Below, in pieces: positions 13,301-24,420 of a DNA stretch of 64,000 nucleotides. Position numbers and translations under genes: made by a program. This DNA is from Pelargonium x hortorum (taxonomy: Eukaryota; Streptophyta; Magnoliopsida; Geraniales; Geraniaceae), in contig JAYMTJ010000027.1 in assembly GCA_036897525.1 (NCBI GenBank), forward strand, positions 43,172-107,171, given 5' to 3'. The notes below the pieces were generated by a model, which was not told the origin of the DNA, did no database searches, and was given only the letters and a program-made list of their open reading frames with translations. The number at the start of each line of letters is the position of its first letter. Position 1 is the first letter of the stretch.

Positions 13301-15100
13301 TTTGGTTCTCAAGAAGAAAAGAAGTTGGTACTGCAAACATCAGTTACTGATTAAGAAGAGTCCTTTCTGTTATTCCAGTATGTTCCTTAGATTGGTTAGA
13401 ACTGGATTCTATATTTCAGGTTCAATCAAGAGGCATAGTTTCAATTTGTTGCAAAGCTGGTTATTCCTTCTAGCTAGTCGTATATATATATTAGGAGCTT
13501 ATTAAATTCATCCAAGAAGGGTATTTATTAGTATATAGTAGCCCTTGAAGAGAACATACTCTAACTCTAGGTGTACTTAAATATATCCACACCCCTATAC
13601 TTGTCTTATAAGTAAATAAATGTTAAATTAAAAGGCACTTTGCCAAAACGAAAAGAATAGGGATATGTCATTAAAATTGATAAAAGTAGTCTAATGTGGG
13701 TTTGAAGTACTCCTTTGGATGCTTCTAGGTTTTTCAGCAATAAGTCAATTTTTCAGGGAGAGGGTTTTTTTACAGCCAGTTCTAGGAGTGGTATTTTATA
13801 AATTCAAAATTGAAGCTTTTCTACTATATATAGAGTAATACCTATTTGCTTTGCTGTCGAGGGAAGGTAAATGCTTTCTAGGCCAAAGCGAGCCTAGCCT
13901 AATGAATTGGAGCTAATGGAAAGCTGTTGCAGTTCATAGCTAGTTCTGTTGTAGCTGTCTTGGCTAGTGTACTTGTCCGATCTATTCTATCTGTACCGGT
14001 AAATGAAGGACTTATAGAATCTCTTTCTTGTCAGCAAACTTAACAACTCAGAATAATAAGAATAAGGAACCTCCAATAACAAGCAATAAGAAGGAATTTC
14101 TTCCATCTTCAACTTCTTCTCGGCTAACGATTGGAATACTGTTTTCCTTTGATCATTTTAGCAATCCAAGCGAAGGACTCTATCTAATCTATATATGAAA
14201 TACTAATATACTTTAAGAACTAGAGAATATCTATTATACCAGAACCTATCTAAAACTAACCTATTAACCTATTATTATCGAAATTCACTAATACTAATAA
14301 AGAATACTAAATAAAGGCTGTTAACCCGAGGACTAAGACTCCTAAGATACTGGATAGATAGGCATGAAATCTTGTTCTATGTGCTTATCAGTAACGAAGC
14401 TACACACTTAATAGTGAATACATAAATCCTGAGCCGGCAAGCAATAGAATAGCCATTCTCCTTAGCTCAGTCCAGAGTCCTTCTCCTCAAGACGAAGTAT
14501 AGGCTGTTTTGTTTGCCTTCCAAATCCTGCTAAGTTTATAAGTTTCACTAAAGAATTTTCTTTTCTTTAAAGGATAGAGCTACACCTGCTTACAAGCTAA
14601 AAGATTCTCTATACAATTTTAGATAAGGAATACCGAGTCAAGTGAAAGCCTTAAATTGCAACTTTACTATATCCAGAATAAGCAAGGAAACTGTAGAAAA
14701 AGACAAGGAATTCTAAAACTATGTAAGTTTAGTTTAAGGGAGGTCTATAAAGTCCTAGATTTTCTTAGGTTTATACGTACATTCTCGATATGAACTCCTT
14801 CTTATGTTATGGAAAAGGACTTCCAACGATTAGATTAACAAGCAAAATAAGAAAACCTTGTTATGAAACTTACTTTATATACGGTATTAACCAACAATAC
14901 ACTGACTAGAAAACTGACTTCAACTTTTAAAAGAAATTTCTTTGCTGCAAATACTGGAAAGGACTCAAGGGAAACACAAAGAAGTCACTCTTTTAAGGTC
15001 CACCTGTTCTATGCTCTTTATCGTTAAATGAGGTTAGTGCCTTGGAGCTTGTTGTTCTTCTTGTTAAAAATGCTGCTAATGTGTAGCTGGGAAGTACTAG
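10331..15100. other. gene-free segment, mostly texture B
   Basis: The texture changes here: fewer homopolymers and many words such as GAATAG, ACTCC, CTTGC and AACTAG. Texture-A patches interrupt it near 11,280-11,760 and 13,600-13,810. Open frames at 11,307-11,501 (minus) and 13,296-13,505 (plus) match nothing known. A tRNA-like run of words inside the second is listed under rejected items. No gene is supported. Confidence 0.55.
12853..12866. repeat. perfect 14-bp palindrome
   Basis: TTCTAGATCTAGAA reads identically on both strands without a loop. Related words (TAGATCTAGAA near 34,485, CTAGATCTAGATC near 63,545) recur in other texture-B segments, so this may reflect the word usage of that texture and not a binding site. 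Confidence 0.7.
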
Positions 15101-17209
15101 TAAATGAAGTAAGCAAGTCAAAGAAGTCACAGATTAGGGTTAGGGTACTCTGAGGAAAGCTTTTTTTCTAACCAGGGTTATACTGATAAGACACAGGGTT
15201 CCTTGAGTTGAGAAAGGGTACTGCTGATTGCTTTAAAGTAGTTGCCATTTAGGAGAATAAAGAAAGGTACAGCTTTTAATAAAATCTTTATAGTTGTTTT
15301 GGGCTAGCACACGTAATCAAAAAAAGTTATATACTATATAAATGAATGCTTGCTCTCTCTAAGTGATTCTAAAGTATTTGACAACGAGCATGGTTACTAA
15401 AGGATCCCTTATAAGGGGTTTAGTTTTTAAACTTCGGTTTGTAACAGATTCATTTCTATTAGGTAGGGCTCTCTTAGGGTTTGGCCTCTCTGGAATTTAG
15501 ACTTTATATAAGAAAATCCGGGGTTTCCTTATTAAAATCACCAGCAGATAATGCAATAGAATAAAAAGCCCCCTAGGAAAGGCTTTCACTTTTTGGTTCG
15601 AAGTTAGGCCATACCATAACCCATAAGGGTTTCTCTTTTATATAGTCTTTTGTTTACATATTATACTCTAAAATATTAGTCGTAAGCTCTTCCGTCCAGG
15701 CTATATCCACTTTATACTCGTTTGGGCTGGTTGTAAGGGTTAAAGAATAAGCATTACTTAAGTTTTTATGCCTCTCTATTGAAGTACAGAAAATCTTGAG
15801 GAACAAATTCTAAGATAGAGGATTCCCAGATAACTTAGACTCATCTATTACATAGCTGCTAGACCCTTAATCTCACTCTTAACTCTTAATACATTCTTAA
15901 GATAAGAGAAAGAACTTTCTAAGCTTCCTCTTGGGTGCCTAACTCTTAGCCTGTATCATACCTATCTCATTCAGCAGAATCAAGTACTCCTCACAGCTAT
16001 ACAAGGACTCTTTATTTTACTTGAAAATAGAAAATGGAACTCTGCCAGATAACTAAAAAGATATAGAGTTTCAATCACAAGATTTTCATTTGACTCCGCC
16101 GCAACTACCAAATACCTTTAGAATTATACACCTAAGAGAGTTTTTTATGCATGCTTGCTTGATTGAGACCTTTTATCTTATTATTCAATTTCTTAGCTTT
16201 AGTATACCCCTTATTTTGAATTGGAAACCTAGGAGAAACATAAGGAACATAAGATATTACACATAAAAACAAGGATTTAGGACTTAACCAAATAATCTCA
16301 AAGTAACTCGTACTGATTTTCACTTTACAATAAGGAAATCCTTGGAAATTGATTGGGAAAGACTCTCTTGCTTACCTATGATATGAGGGCCCTATGAAAG
16401 AAAAGGAGCAGAGATAACAACTCCTGCTTAAAATGAAAAGCAAAGGAACTTAAGAAGACTTCTTACTCTATTGTTTATTCCTTGAATGCCTTTTTTTAAC
16501 GGAAACTTCAGGAATATAGGGTACTAACCTAAACCTTATATAGTAAATACTTTATACTTTCAATAAAAACTAGATGCATTAATACAAAAAAAACCACTCT
16601 ATGATCATTTCCATGTGCTAAAACCAGGAATTACTCTAACTTGTAAGTTTTTTGCGTTAGTATTTAAAAAGCATATTAAATGAATTAAATACCCAGGATT
16701 GTTTGTAGTTTATTCTTTCCGGGGGCTCTTGTCTTGTAAGGTTATAAACCTTAGCCGATAATGGAGGGTTTAGAACATATTGAGTCTGTGCTTCGTCATA
16801 TGTATTCCTGCTTGAGTACTTTTCGGGTTAAGATTATGATAATCTGTTTCTATTATGTCATTTTCACAAAGAGGGATACACTTAATCTAGTTGCGGGAAC
16901 TCCTGGTTTTGGTTTAGCAAAATCCCTGGATAAGTATTATTCCTTATAAATTATTGTGTAGTATAAGCAGAAAAATGGCCTTGATCTAATCACTTTCAAC
17001 AAAGACCGAGAATCTGGGGGCTTTCCTCTCATTAAGTATTAAAGTTCCATCATTTATTAATTTCTTTCGTATAAAGAAAGTTTCCTAAAACTATTTGGCT
17101 AGTTAATCATTTTTTTGTCATTGAAATGAAAGGGGCCCAGTACTTTTCTTTATCGATAAGATAATCCCATCAAAGTGCTCCCCGCGGTATAGGACAGGCG
17201 CTCTATTTT
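15101..17209. other. gene-free segment, mixed texture
   Basis: No gene is recognised. Texture A dominates, with a texture-B patch near 15,830-16,120. Open frames at 16,132-16,323 (minus) and 16,761-16,949 (plus, starting at an ATG) have ordinary-looking codons but no motif I can assign. GTGC followed by CCGCGGTA near 17,176-17,189 recalls the small-subunit rRNA 530 loop, but the surroundings do not fit. Confidence 0.5.
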
Positions 17210-17229
17210 CAGGACTTTTCAGGACTTTT
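17210..17229 (+). repeat. 10-bp tandem duplication
   Basis: CAGGACTTTT occurs twice head to tail, followed by AAAGG. The duplication is short and perfect, and lies about 155 bases beyond the nad1 remnant in that gene's downstream direction. Confidence 0.85.
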
Positions 17230-17383
17230 AAAGGAGTTTAAGATTTAAGAAACGGATTTCTTTGTACCGGCCAAGCTGTTAATGAAATTCAATAAAAGAG
17301 TACAATTTATAGGTGAATTTGACTTCTATTTCTTAAGGAAATTGAAAATAGAGTACAAAATGAGAGCTTCTATAACTTAACTC

Positions 17384-17670
17384 CTAAACAGTCTTCCCAA
17401 GCTTATGATAGAGGCATGCCTTCCATCCAAGGGCCATTAATTGATCATAACGATAACGGGGAAAGGCTTAGCGCACCCAGATATAAAGAAATGGGAAAAG
17501 AATAACCTTCAAGCTAAACCAAAGAGAACCTGGTATCCCATTCAAAATGGGAAGATCTAGGATAGGTTGCCAACCTCCTAGAAAGAGCAATGTGCAGAGT
17601 CCACTCATTAGTATCATATTTGCTTGCGTACTCTCCCCAGAAAAAAAACATAAACTTGCCAAAAATGAAT
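17384..17670 (-). pseudogene. nad1: nad1 fragment, C-terminal part, broken
   Basis: This is a remnant of mitochondrial NADH dehydrogenase subunit 1, a membrane subunit of respiratory complex I. Read on the minus strand it gives the family's conserved order [41 protein letters not shown], then after a stop AFPRYRYDQLM and LGWK. That corresponds to about residues 228-285 of a protein of about 325. Upstream, FFFWGEYA in another frame matches the family's FFLGEYAN. About four extra bases near 17,621-17,625 (an AGCA-like duplication) shift the frame. A TAA at 17,468-17,470 stands where an alanine codon is expected. After LGWK the similarity fades and a TAG follows at 17,384-17,386. The N-terminal two thirds are absent nearby. 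Many differences from the family are synonymous-type, so the piece was probably under selection until fairly recently. The reading is continuous across the seed-plant intron-4 site near 17,604. Identity is firm; the cause of the damage is inferred. Confidence 0.85.
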
Positions 17671-19300
17671 TTAGCCCTACTTTGCTTTAATTTCTTAGAA
17701 AACTTTCTTAATATACCCTTACAATAAAACAAAATTTGTAAAGCAAGGAATCTGTACTGCTAGCTAAGGAACATAACTAAGCTTACTTTGTAGGAGAGCA
17801 CTTGTTCTTTGAAAGCAGTATCTATGTCTTATAAATGTATTCCCTTGCTTGTAATGGGCATAAGATTGTTGAGGACTCTAGTTGAGACTTCGGGAGTAAT
17901 AAGTTGTTAAGAAAGCCCTAACAAAAAAAACTTGTGAGTCTAGAATTCAATGGACTTTATTTACTTGATTATTTGACTCCCTCTTTACTCTTAAAGAAAA
18001 CTCTATAATTAAATAACTCTAAAATGCTAGGGCAAAAGGAATACCGATTAAAGAAGAATAATCCCAAAGTTACTATCTAGAATGCTTTTGTTTAGAATTT
18101 CGAAAGGGTAGGCGAAGGCAACTAGAGCTGCTTAAGGCACTTATTCGAAGGAGAATGAGATTATGCATGCCAAAGTACACCGGAAAGAAGGGTCAAAAGT
18201 AGCTTAGGAAGGGAATACAGTAAGCGCTTAGTGTGCGTGAATTGGATTAGATCATTCACTACTGGACGCAGTAAGTAGAAGATAGGAATCAGTCTAAGGC
18301 GCGGTAGCCCAGTGATAGGTTCTAGCTCCCCAAGGCCCAGTCTCCAATGTGTCCTTGTTATAGATAGTCGGGCAAAGGCCCAATTAGCTCAAATCCTTTC
18401 AGTTCCGTTCTAGCCTGCTTCTCAACCCCTGAGTGACCTATATATATCTTAGCTTGTTTCTATTCTGTCAGGTATTGACACTTTGTGGACGTGGTTTGAT
18501 TATTCTATTCAATGTTGGATTGGTATCTAGAGCTTTAGTTAGAGTCGTTTCTTTTAGGTATAGAGTAGCTAAAACTAAGACGTAGTCAAGAAAGTATAAA
18601 CAAGTAAGAGAACGCCCTTATATAAGTCTAAGTCCTTTAGTTGTACTTAGAGGAGTGGTCTTATCTTATACTGTATAGGAATGGAATAGAGAGTCTTAAG
18701 TATAGTTGTTTAAGGGACATTCCTTGTTGGGGTTTCCGATCCATTTCCGAGACTTGCTCTATATTAGACTTTATAAACTTCAAATCCTTTTAACCAGAAA
18801 CCTTTCTAACCTAAACACTGAAATTCCCTCAAAAGTGCAAAGATCTTAGTCTTTTTAATTAAATAGAAGTTTGACTTGAAACTAAAAAGAACTAGTACAA
18901 ACTAACAGTAAGGAAACTTTCACCTTATATAGGGGTACCTCCCCGCGCTTACTTATTTCCCAATATCTTCTCCTATGAAACTTGTGGAATCAGAGGAACG
19001 TAAAAGCAACCCCCCTACACGTCTATACTTTAGAGTTCTCTTTTCATTTTAATCCGAAATTGGAGGAAACAGAGCCTAAGATCTACACTAGTAAGGTCTT
19101 CCTCGAGGGGCTTTAAAAGTCAGTAATTAATTTAAGGGTCCCAAACTCGCGGTTCTATTAAAATAGGGGCTCCTACTCTACCAACTGTATTATATCCTGT
19201 TTACAAAAAGTAGGGACTTGAGATTTGATACTCATAGCGGAATATTCCCGAAAAGAAGAATCAAGATTAAAAATGAAAAGTTTCGATAGCAGGTCCACAA
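17671..19300. other. gene-free segment upstream of nad1 remnant
   Basis: I looked for further nad1 sequence on the minus strand here and found none; the frame before FFFWGEYA runs into unrelated sequence within about 30 codons. Texture B is clear at about 18,100-18,780, and texture A resumes after 18,800. No RNA gene is recognised. Confidence 0.55.
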
Positions 19301-19599
19301 AAAAAGTAGGCAACTCAATGCTTCATCAGAACGGGGAATGATTTAGTCAAGGGAAGAACGAACATGTACCCTGCGAATTTCTCTCCTTGTCAATTCATTA
19401 TTTGTAAGAAAGCTATGCATTCAAAGAAACTAAAATGGAACTCTAGATCTGGACACATGTCAATCTTTAGAACTGAACTTCTATACTCTACTCTGGACTT
19501 CTTCTGTTAGCCCCCAAAAGCTTCCTTACTCAATAACCTAAACATGTAATTGGTGACCGAAGCTAAAGGGGCTCTTAGCCATTAACAAGGGAACTTGGC

Positions 19600-20260
19600 A
19601 CTTTCAGCCTTTCCTACCAAGTTAGAATCTTTATTCCTATCGTCTGTCATTCTCTTATGGCGCAGAATGTAGAACTTGACTACCCTCCTCAGGACATGTT
19701 GATAACCTCGCACTTCGCTCGCTGCTACCTGTGCATCCTGGAATCGTCTTGAGGTCATCCGATCTATTGTATCTCATGCTACTTCTCATCTTCCCATTTC
19801 ACACTACCCTTTGGGTTCTTTTCACGCCACCACTCCCTTATCGTGAAGGGTTATCTAGAAAGCTTTCTCGCTCTTTCTCTATTTCTAATTCCAACTTCTA
19901 TTTCCAAATCCCACTTAGCGCCGTATGCAATTATGTACTTCTCTCTCTCAGTCTATTCCTCTGAACTCATAACTCCGGACACATTGCTTATAACTCTACT
20001 CTTTGGTTTAGGGACTCATTCTCTTGGAGCTACTTGACCATTCAAACTGAGCTACTAATCTAATCCATTTTTTTTGTTTCCTCAAATCAGGGGACGGGAT
20101 GTTTGTTTCATCCTTTATCTTCTAACCCTGTAGAGACACATTCCTCACTTTCCGATCTATCTATTCTCCAATTCCTATCTTCCTCTAAACTAAGCTCATG
20201 CACTACTCTTAGTTTGACTTCACGAACCTATTCAATGAAATTCCCAATTCTAACTCCCAG
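19600..20260 (+). other. pyrimidine-rich stretch
   Basis: The plus strand is visibly dominated by C and T over about 650 bases (runs such as CTCGCTCTTTCTCTATTTC), far more than its neighbours. This strand bias makes stop codons rare on the plus strand and explains three overlapping open frames there. It could be a decayed coding or recombined segment, but I recognise no gene in it. Confidence 0.5.
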
Positions 20261-20389
20261 TTTCACGAACTTCAAGAAAAGAAACTTGTAAAACCTGTGC
20301 AATTCCATGAAAAGAAAACCGTTTGAACCCAAGACCACTTGCTGAAATCGAACCGACTTACCATCAAGAACAGAACTCTCCACCACCTA

Positions 20390-20419
20390 AAAAATGGCTT
20401 AGAGAAAAATGGCTTAGAG
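20390..20419 (+). repeat. 15-bp tandem duplication
   Basis: AAAAATGGCTTAGAG occurs twice head to tail with no mismatch, which suggests a recent slippage or duplication event. It lies next to a weak tRNA-like trace on the minus strand at about 20,345-20,390. Confidence 0.85.
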
Positions 20420-22989
20420 TTAGAATAGATTGAGAAACTAATACTAACACTAAGACTGATCATATATTGCTAGGAATTTTCTACTATACTAAGTTCTTAT
20501 AACTGTTTAGAGGAATTCTAATGAGTTCTTTATAGAAAGAATTTCTATGTTCTATTTCTCGGCAGAATTTTCTTCTTGACTGTATTGCTGTAGGTTGTAT
20601 ACTGATTCCCTTGTTATTAGGAAGAATAAAGAAACTAAGTTTCCTACGGTTAATATATTATCTATTCCTAAGAAGAATGAATACACTTGCTTTAGCAAAC
20701 AACAGAATACACCTTCTTAATACTGGAGTCTTAGCTACAGAGAGGATGACGAGTTGGGTTTGGTCAGGAATACATTATATGAGATGCAAGATTTATCTTG
20801 TGTGTTTCCTTCTTATCTTAATTGACCTTCCTTCGACAGCAGATACACCTACAAACAACTGTGACATAAGAATACAAGCTGCACTTGACAAGGACTTGCC
20901 CTCCATCAGCTACACAAGCAAGAGCCAAGAACAACAGTATCCATTAGCTACACTTTCCTTGGACTTGCCTACTTGACCTCCTTTAGTGTCATCAACAATA
21001 CAGATAGATCGGAGAAATTCCTCGACCAGAGTCCCTTCCTCCTTGCTTGGCAGTACCCTCATTAGAACATTAGAACAAGAGTTAAGAGAGAGCTACTTGG
21101 ACTAGTTCAACTGCTTTCACTGGCTTTGGACTGTGTCACCTCCTTTAGCAGCAGTCCCAATAAATCCTGAGCCGATTAGTTTGGTCCTAAGATGACAAGG
21201 AACTTGCTTTACAAGAGAATTTCTGTATTCTGTTATTATTTTCCGGCTAAGTCATTACCTACAAGAGATTCTATAAGTCCTTCAATTCCTTATTCTGTAC
21301 CGGCTCATTAGCCTAGCTACAATTTTTAGAGTTACATCCTAAATGGACAGGTTCGACATGGCACTGACTAGAACATGCATGGAATTACCTTGCATTCAAC
21401 TGCTAACAAGAAAGGACTGTCTTCCCATTCAACAGCTTTAACTGACTAAGATAATGTTATTTCAGGGACTGTGTGTTTCTAAGTATTAATGTAAACAGTA
21501 GTTCTGTATTGCTAGCTACACTTGCTCTCACCTTCTCCACAGCTGTCACTTGCATTCTTATGCACACTTCTGTTTACTTAATTACCTTTCTAACCTCAAA
21601 AGGAAGGACTCTTATTGAAAGATTTGAGTGGCTCAGGAACAAAAACTCCCCTACTTATTATCTGTCCTAAATCCTATAACCCTAAAAACTCCTGGCTTTT
21701 GCCTTTAAACTCCTTCTATCTCTTGTAAACCCCATACTCATTATTTAAAACTCTTAATTCTTAAAAACTTCTTTTCATACTCTATACCTAAAGCCTTACT
21801 CTTACTACCGCTTAAAACGGCAGATTACGAGGCTGATAGAGAATAGAATAGCTATTAATGAGATATAAAAGGAATCGAAAGACTAAATAAAAGAGTTTTT
21901 TAGGTCTTCTCTTTCTTTATCTTGGTTATACTACAGAATATAGGCTTATCAAGAAATGAAACCAATAAAGAAAGGGTAATTAAAAGGTAGTAAATCATTG
22001 CAGGGAAATCCTCTTAACAATGTCTACCTTGCATACTCATACCTAGACTCTGTACCAGTATCAACTTCTTACTGACTTTGAAACTGAGGAACGCAAAACC
22101 CGTACTTTATAACCACACCTGCTTCATACCTTGTAATACCTGTTTTTTTTCTTAAGCTTAATACCTTTAACCAACCTCTACTATATCTATGCTGATTATC
22201 CAATCAAACCAGAATTAAGTCTAAACTTCTCCTAACCTTAACAGGTCAGACTATAAGAACTCCTATAATCTTGAATATTAGAACTCAACTTAGTCAGTCA
22301 ATCAAAGGGTACTCTTTCTTTAGTAGGGTTCAAGAAACAATCCTGGGAATTAATTCATAGTACCCCTGCCTTTTCCTAGCTTGAATACTAGCATACTAGC
22401 CAAAATGAGTAAAGGAAGGTCAGTTTTCATTAGTTTCAATGAGGAAGGCATATACAAGACAAAGAAGCTCAATGAAGATGAGTCAAGGAAATGGTGAAGT
22501 AGAACAGGCAGCGTTTAGCTGAACAAAGAGGGGGCTTTAGCTTGAAAAAAAGGATTTAAGTAACTAACCAACAGAGGAGCTACTCTTGAAACAAGTGCCC
22601 TTCTTTTAATGAACCTATATCTCAAGTCACACTCAGCCAATAAGGGATCTGACTACTCACTCAAACTGATCAGTTGAATAAGGCAAGCTTGCTTGTGAAG
22701 GCTCTGTTTAGTAACATATTGGTTGGAAAGATGAGTTCTAACAAGTCAGTCAATGAGTTTCATTAGTTTAGGAAAGATGTAAAGAAAATGGGTTTCCTCT
22801 ATTCTCAGTCTCTTAAGTCAAGCACCTAACTGGAACCACTCTACTCTTCTATTACACAAAGAAGTTAAAGCAGTACTACCTTATATCTACCAGTCTACCC
22901 TTAATACGAAGTTAGTTTCAAATTTGTTATATAACCGAGGGTCCATAGTAGTTTTGAACCCGATTTCTCTATTTATTCAGGTAACTCCT

Positions 22990-23105
22990 CAAAGTCCTGT
23001 TACGAGAAATAAACTTGTTAAATATCCGCTGAATACCCTTTCTAAATTTAAGAATTCTGAGTATTCCTCCTTTTGAGCAAAAGAATGGGTTGTACACACT
23101 CAAGT
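22990..23105 (+). pseudogene. possible SSU rRNA 3'-region trace
   Basis: CTGAATACC near 23,030 and GGGTTGTACACAC at about 23,086-23,098 match, in order, the small-subunit rRNA words GGTGAATACG and CCTTGTACACACCGCCC beside the decoding site. In a normal SSU they are about 20 bases apart; here about 50 extra bases intervene. The CCGCCCGTC that should follow is missing. The preceding 50 bases resemble the AATCGCTAGTAATCG helix only loosely. It is weak evidence and could be chance. Confidence 0.2.
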
Positions 23106-23530
23106 TTATTCTGCCCCTAAAAATGCGTAATCCAAAATATACGCAACCCTAATTTACATCAAAAGTAAGTAAGACGCCACTGCATTTGTTGATATCCCAG
23201 TCAATTTTTAATGCTTTTTTAGTGAAACTGAAAGAACTCTTTTACGAAAGCGCATAGTGTGTATAGACCTTTATAAGAAAGGATAACTTTTTCTAGGTTC
23301 TTAATTGATTCATATGTTTGATTTGATGACTAAGCTTTTAAAGAATACGCGGTTCCCGATATGTAGTATATATAATAAAAGAAATCGTTTTTAGGAGGCA
23401 AAAAAGGTGTTGCATTTTCCTCTATAGTGTAGGATCGCGTAAATAGAAAAGGTTAGAGCAAATGGGTCTTGACAAAAAGGGGAATTCTACATTTAAAGGA
23501 TAGTATGCCTGTTAAATTTAGGAGAGGCAC

Positions 23531-23591
23531 AATTTTGAACCTACGACCATTCGGTTAACAGCCAAACGCTCTACAACTGAGCTTTTGAGGA
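23531..23591 (-). pseudogene. trnN: tRNA-Asn(GUU), 3' side mismatched
   Basis: Read on the minus strand from 23,591: a 7-base acceptor strand TCCTCAA, two linker bases, a D stem GCTC/GAGC around AGTTGTA, an anticodon stem TTTGG/CCGAA around CTGTTAA (anticodon GTT, asparagine), a 5-base variable loop TGGTC, then GTAGG and TTCAAAA. This closely matches plastid and streptophyte mitochondrial tRNA-Asn. The following TTGTG and CCTCTCC cannot pair with GTAGG or with TCCTCAA, where CCTAC and TTGAGGA are expected. The D loop also lacks one of its two usual adjacent G. It is either a pseudogene cut near the T-loop by recombination or a tRNA needing 3' repair; the first is more likely. Identity as tRNA-Asn is strong; functionality is doubtful. 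Confidence 0.8.
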
Positions 23592-24420
23592 GGATTTCTA
23601 GGTATACTCTAGACTCTTTTCATTTCCTTATAAGATATTTGAATTCCGCAGTATCACAACTACCTAAAGGATTCTTGGGAATGATTGCTTTTTTTTTAGT
23701 TTATTCTTAATGGAAAATAGAACACGCAATGCTTTATATCCTTGAAAATTTACGTGAGCCACCGGTCACTCATATGAAATTGCGGATTCCCCTTTTAACG
23801 CGGCGCTCCGGTTACTTGAGACCCAAGCTCCGTCCTTGTATTACTAGTAAGCATACGCATTAAATACCAAAAGGCGCCCAAGCTATCAAACAAAGAGAGC
23901 CTTTTTATAGGGTTTTTATAAGCGAGCCCTCGTTTACTCTCTAAATTTTAGGGGATAAACACCTTACTATACTTAGAATTTAGGTTTCTTCATGTGTCTT
24001 CACAAAGGAGAAGGGGGGCACATTGAAACGTAAACCGTACTAATAAAGCCCTTGAGGAAGAAATTACTGAATTACAGTATCAAAAGATAAAAGACTCTAA
24101 AATTTATGTGCTATAGAAAAGTTAAGGTGTAGATTTGATTTCTTTCTTTAAAACTTGCTTTTGTTAATAGAGTGAACTTCCTTTTCGATCAATTTGAGGA
24201 GACATATAATTGTAAAATGAATCAAAAGCTTTTTCCCTTCGAGAATAGATTTCTAAATTAACAACTTTTTCATTTCCCGTGTTTTTTGTCCTAAACCTCA
24301 TCTTAAGAGGAGAGCTTGTCTCTAAAATGCATCAAAAGTAAGACTTTGACAGCTATGTCAGACTAAACTTTATGATTTTAGGAGTGGGTTTACTTAGTCA
24401 ATTCGTGTTTATAACTTTTC

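Larger units (their letters stand above)
19301..22870. other. gene-free segment, texture B
   Basis: No gene is recognised. It contains the longest open frame in the window (20,611-20,976, plus, 121 codons, TTG start), which shows no domain, has a leucine-rich start and a polar tail, and is about as long as chance allows. Overlapping frames at 19,731-20,037 come from a C/T-rich stretch poor in stop codons. The word AATCCTGAGCCG occurs here near 21,164 and also near 14,427. Confidence 0.55.
22871..24420. other. texture-A segment with RNA remnants
   Basis: No protein gene is seen. This segment holds the tRNA-Asn core and the SSU-like trace listed separately. A short G+C-richer patch lies at about 23,775-23,840 (words such as AACGCGGCGCTCCGG); I could not assign it to any gene. 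Confidence 0.5.

Noticed and set aside
13385-13425. TTAGATTGGTTAGAAC followed by CAGGTTCAATC, tRNA-like order
   Set aside because: Stems do not pair. About eleven T-loop-like words are expected by chance in this window, and I saw only somewhat more.
17170-17195. GTGCTCC plus CCGCGGTATAGG, like the SSU rRNA 530 loop
   Set aside because: Only a short match; the conserved flanks on both sides are absent.
20611-20976. Longest open frame, 121 codons, plus strand, TTG start
   Set aside because: No domain, no ATG at the start, and the length is what chance predicts for this composition.
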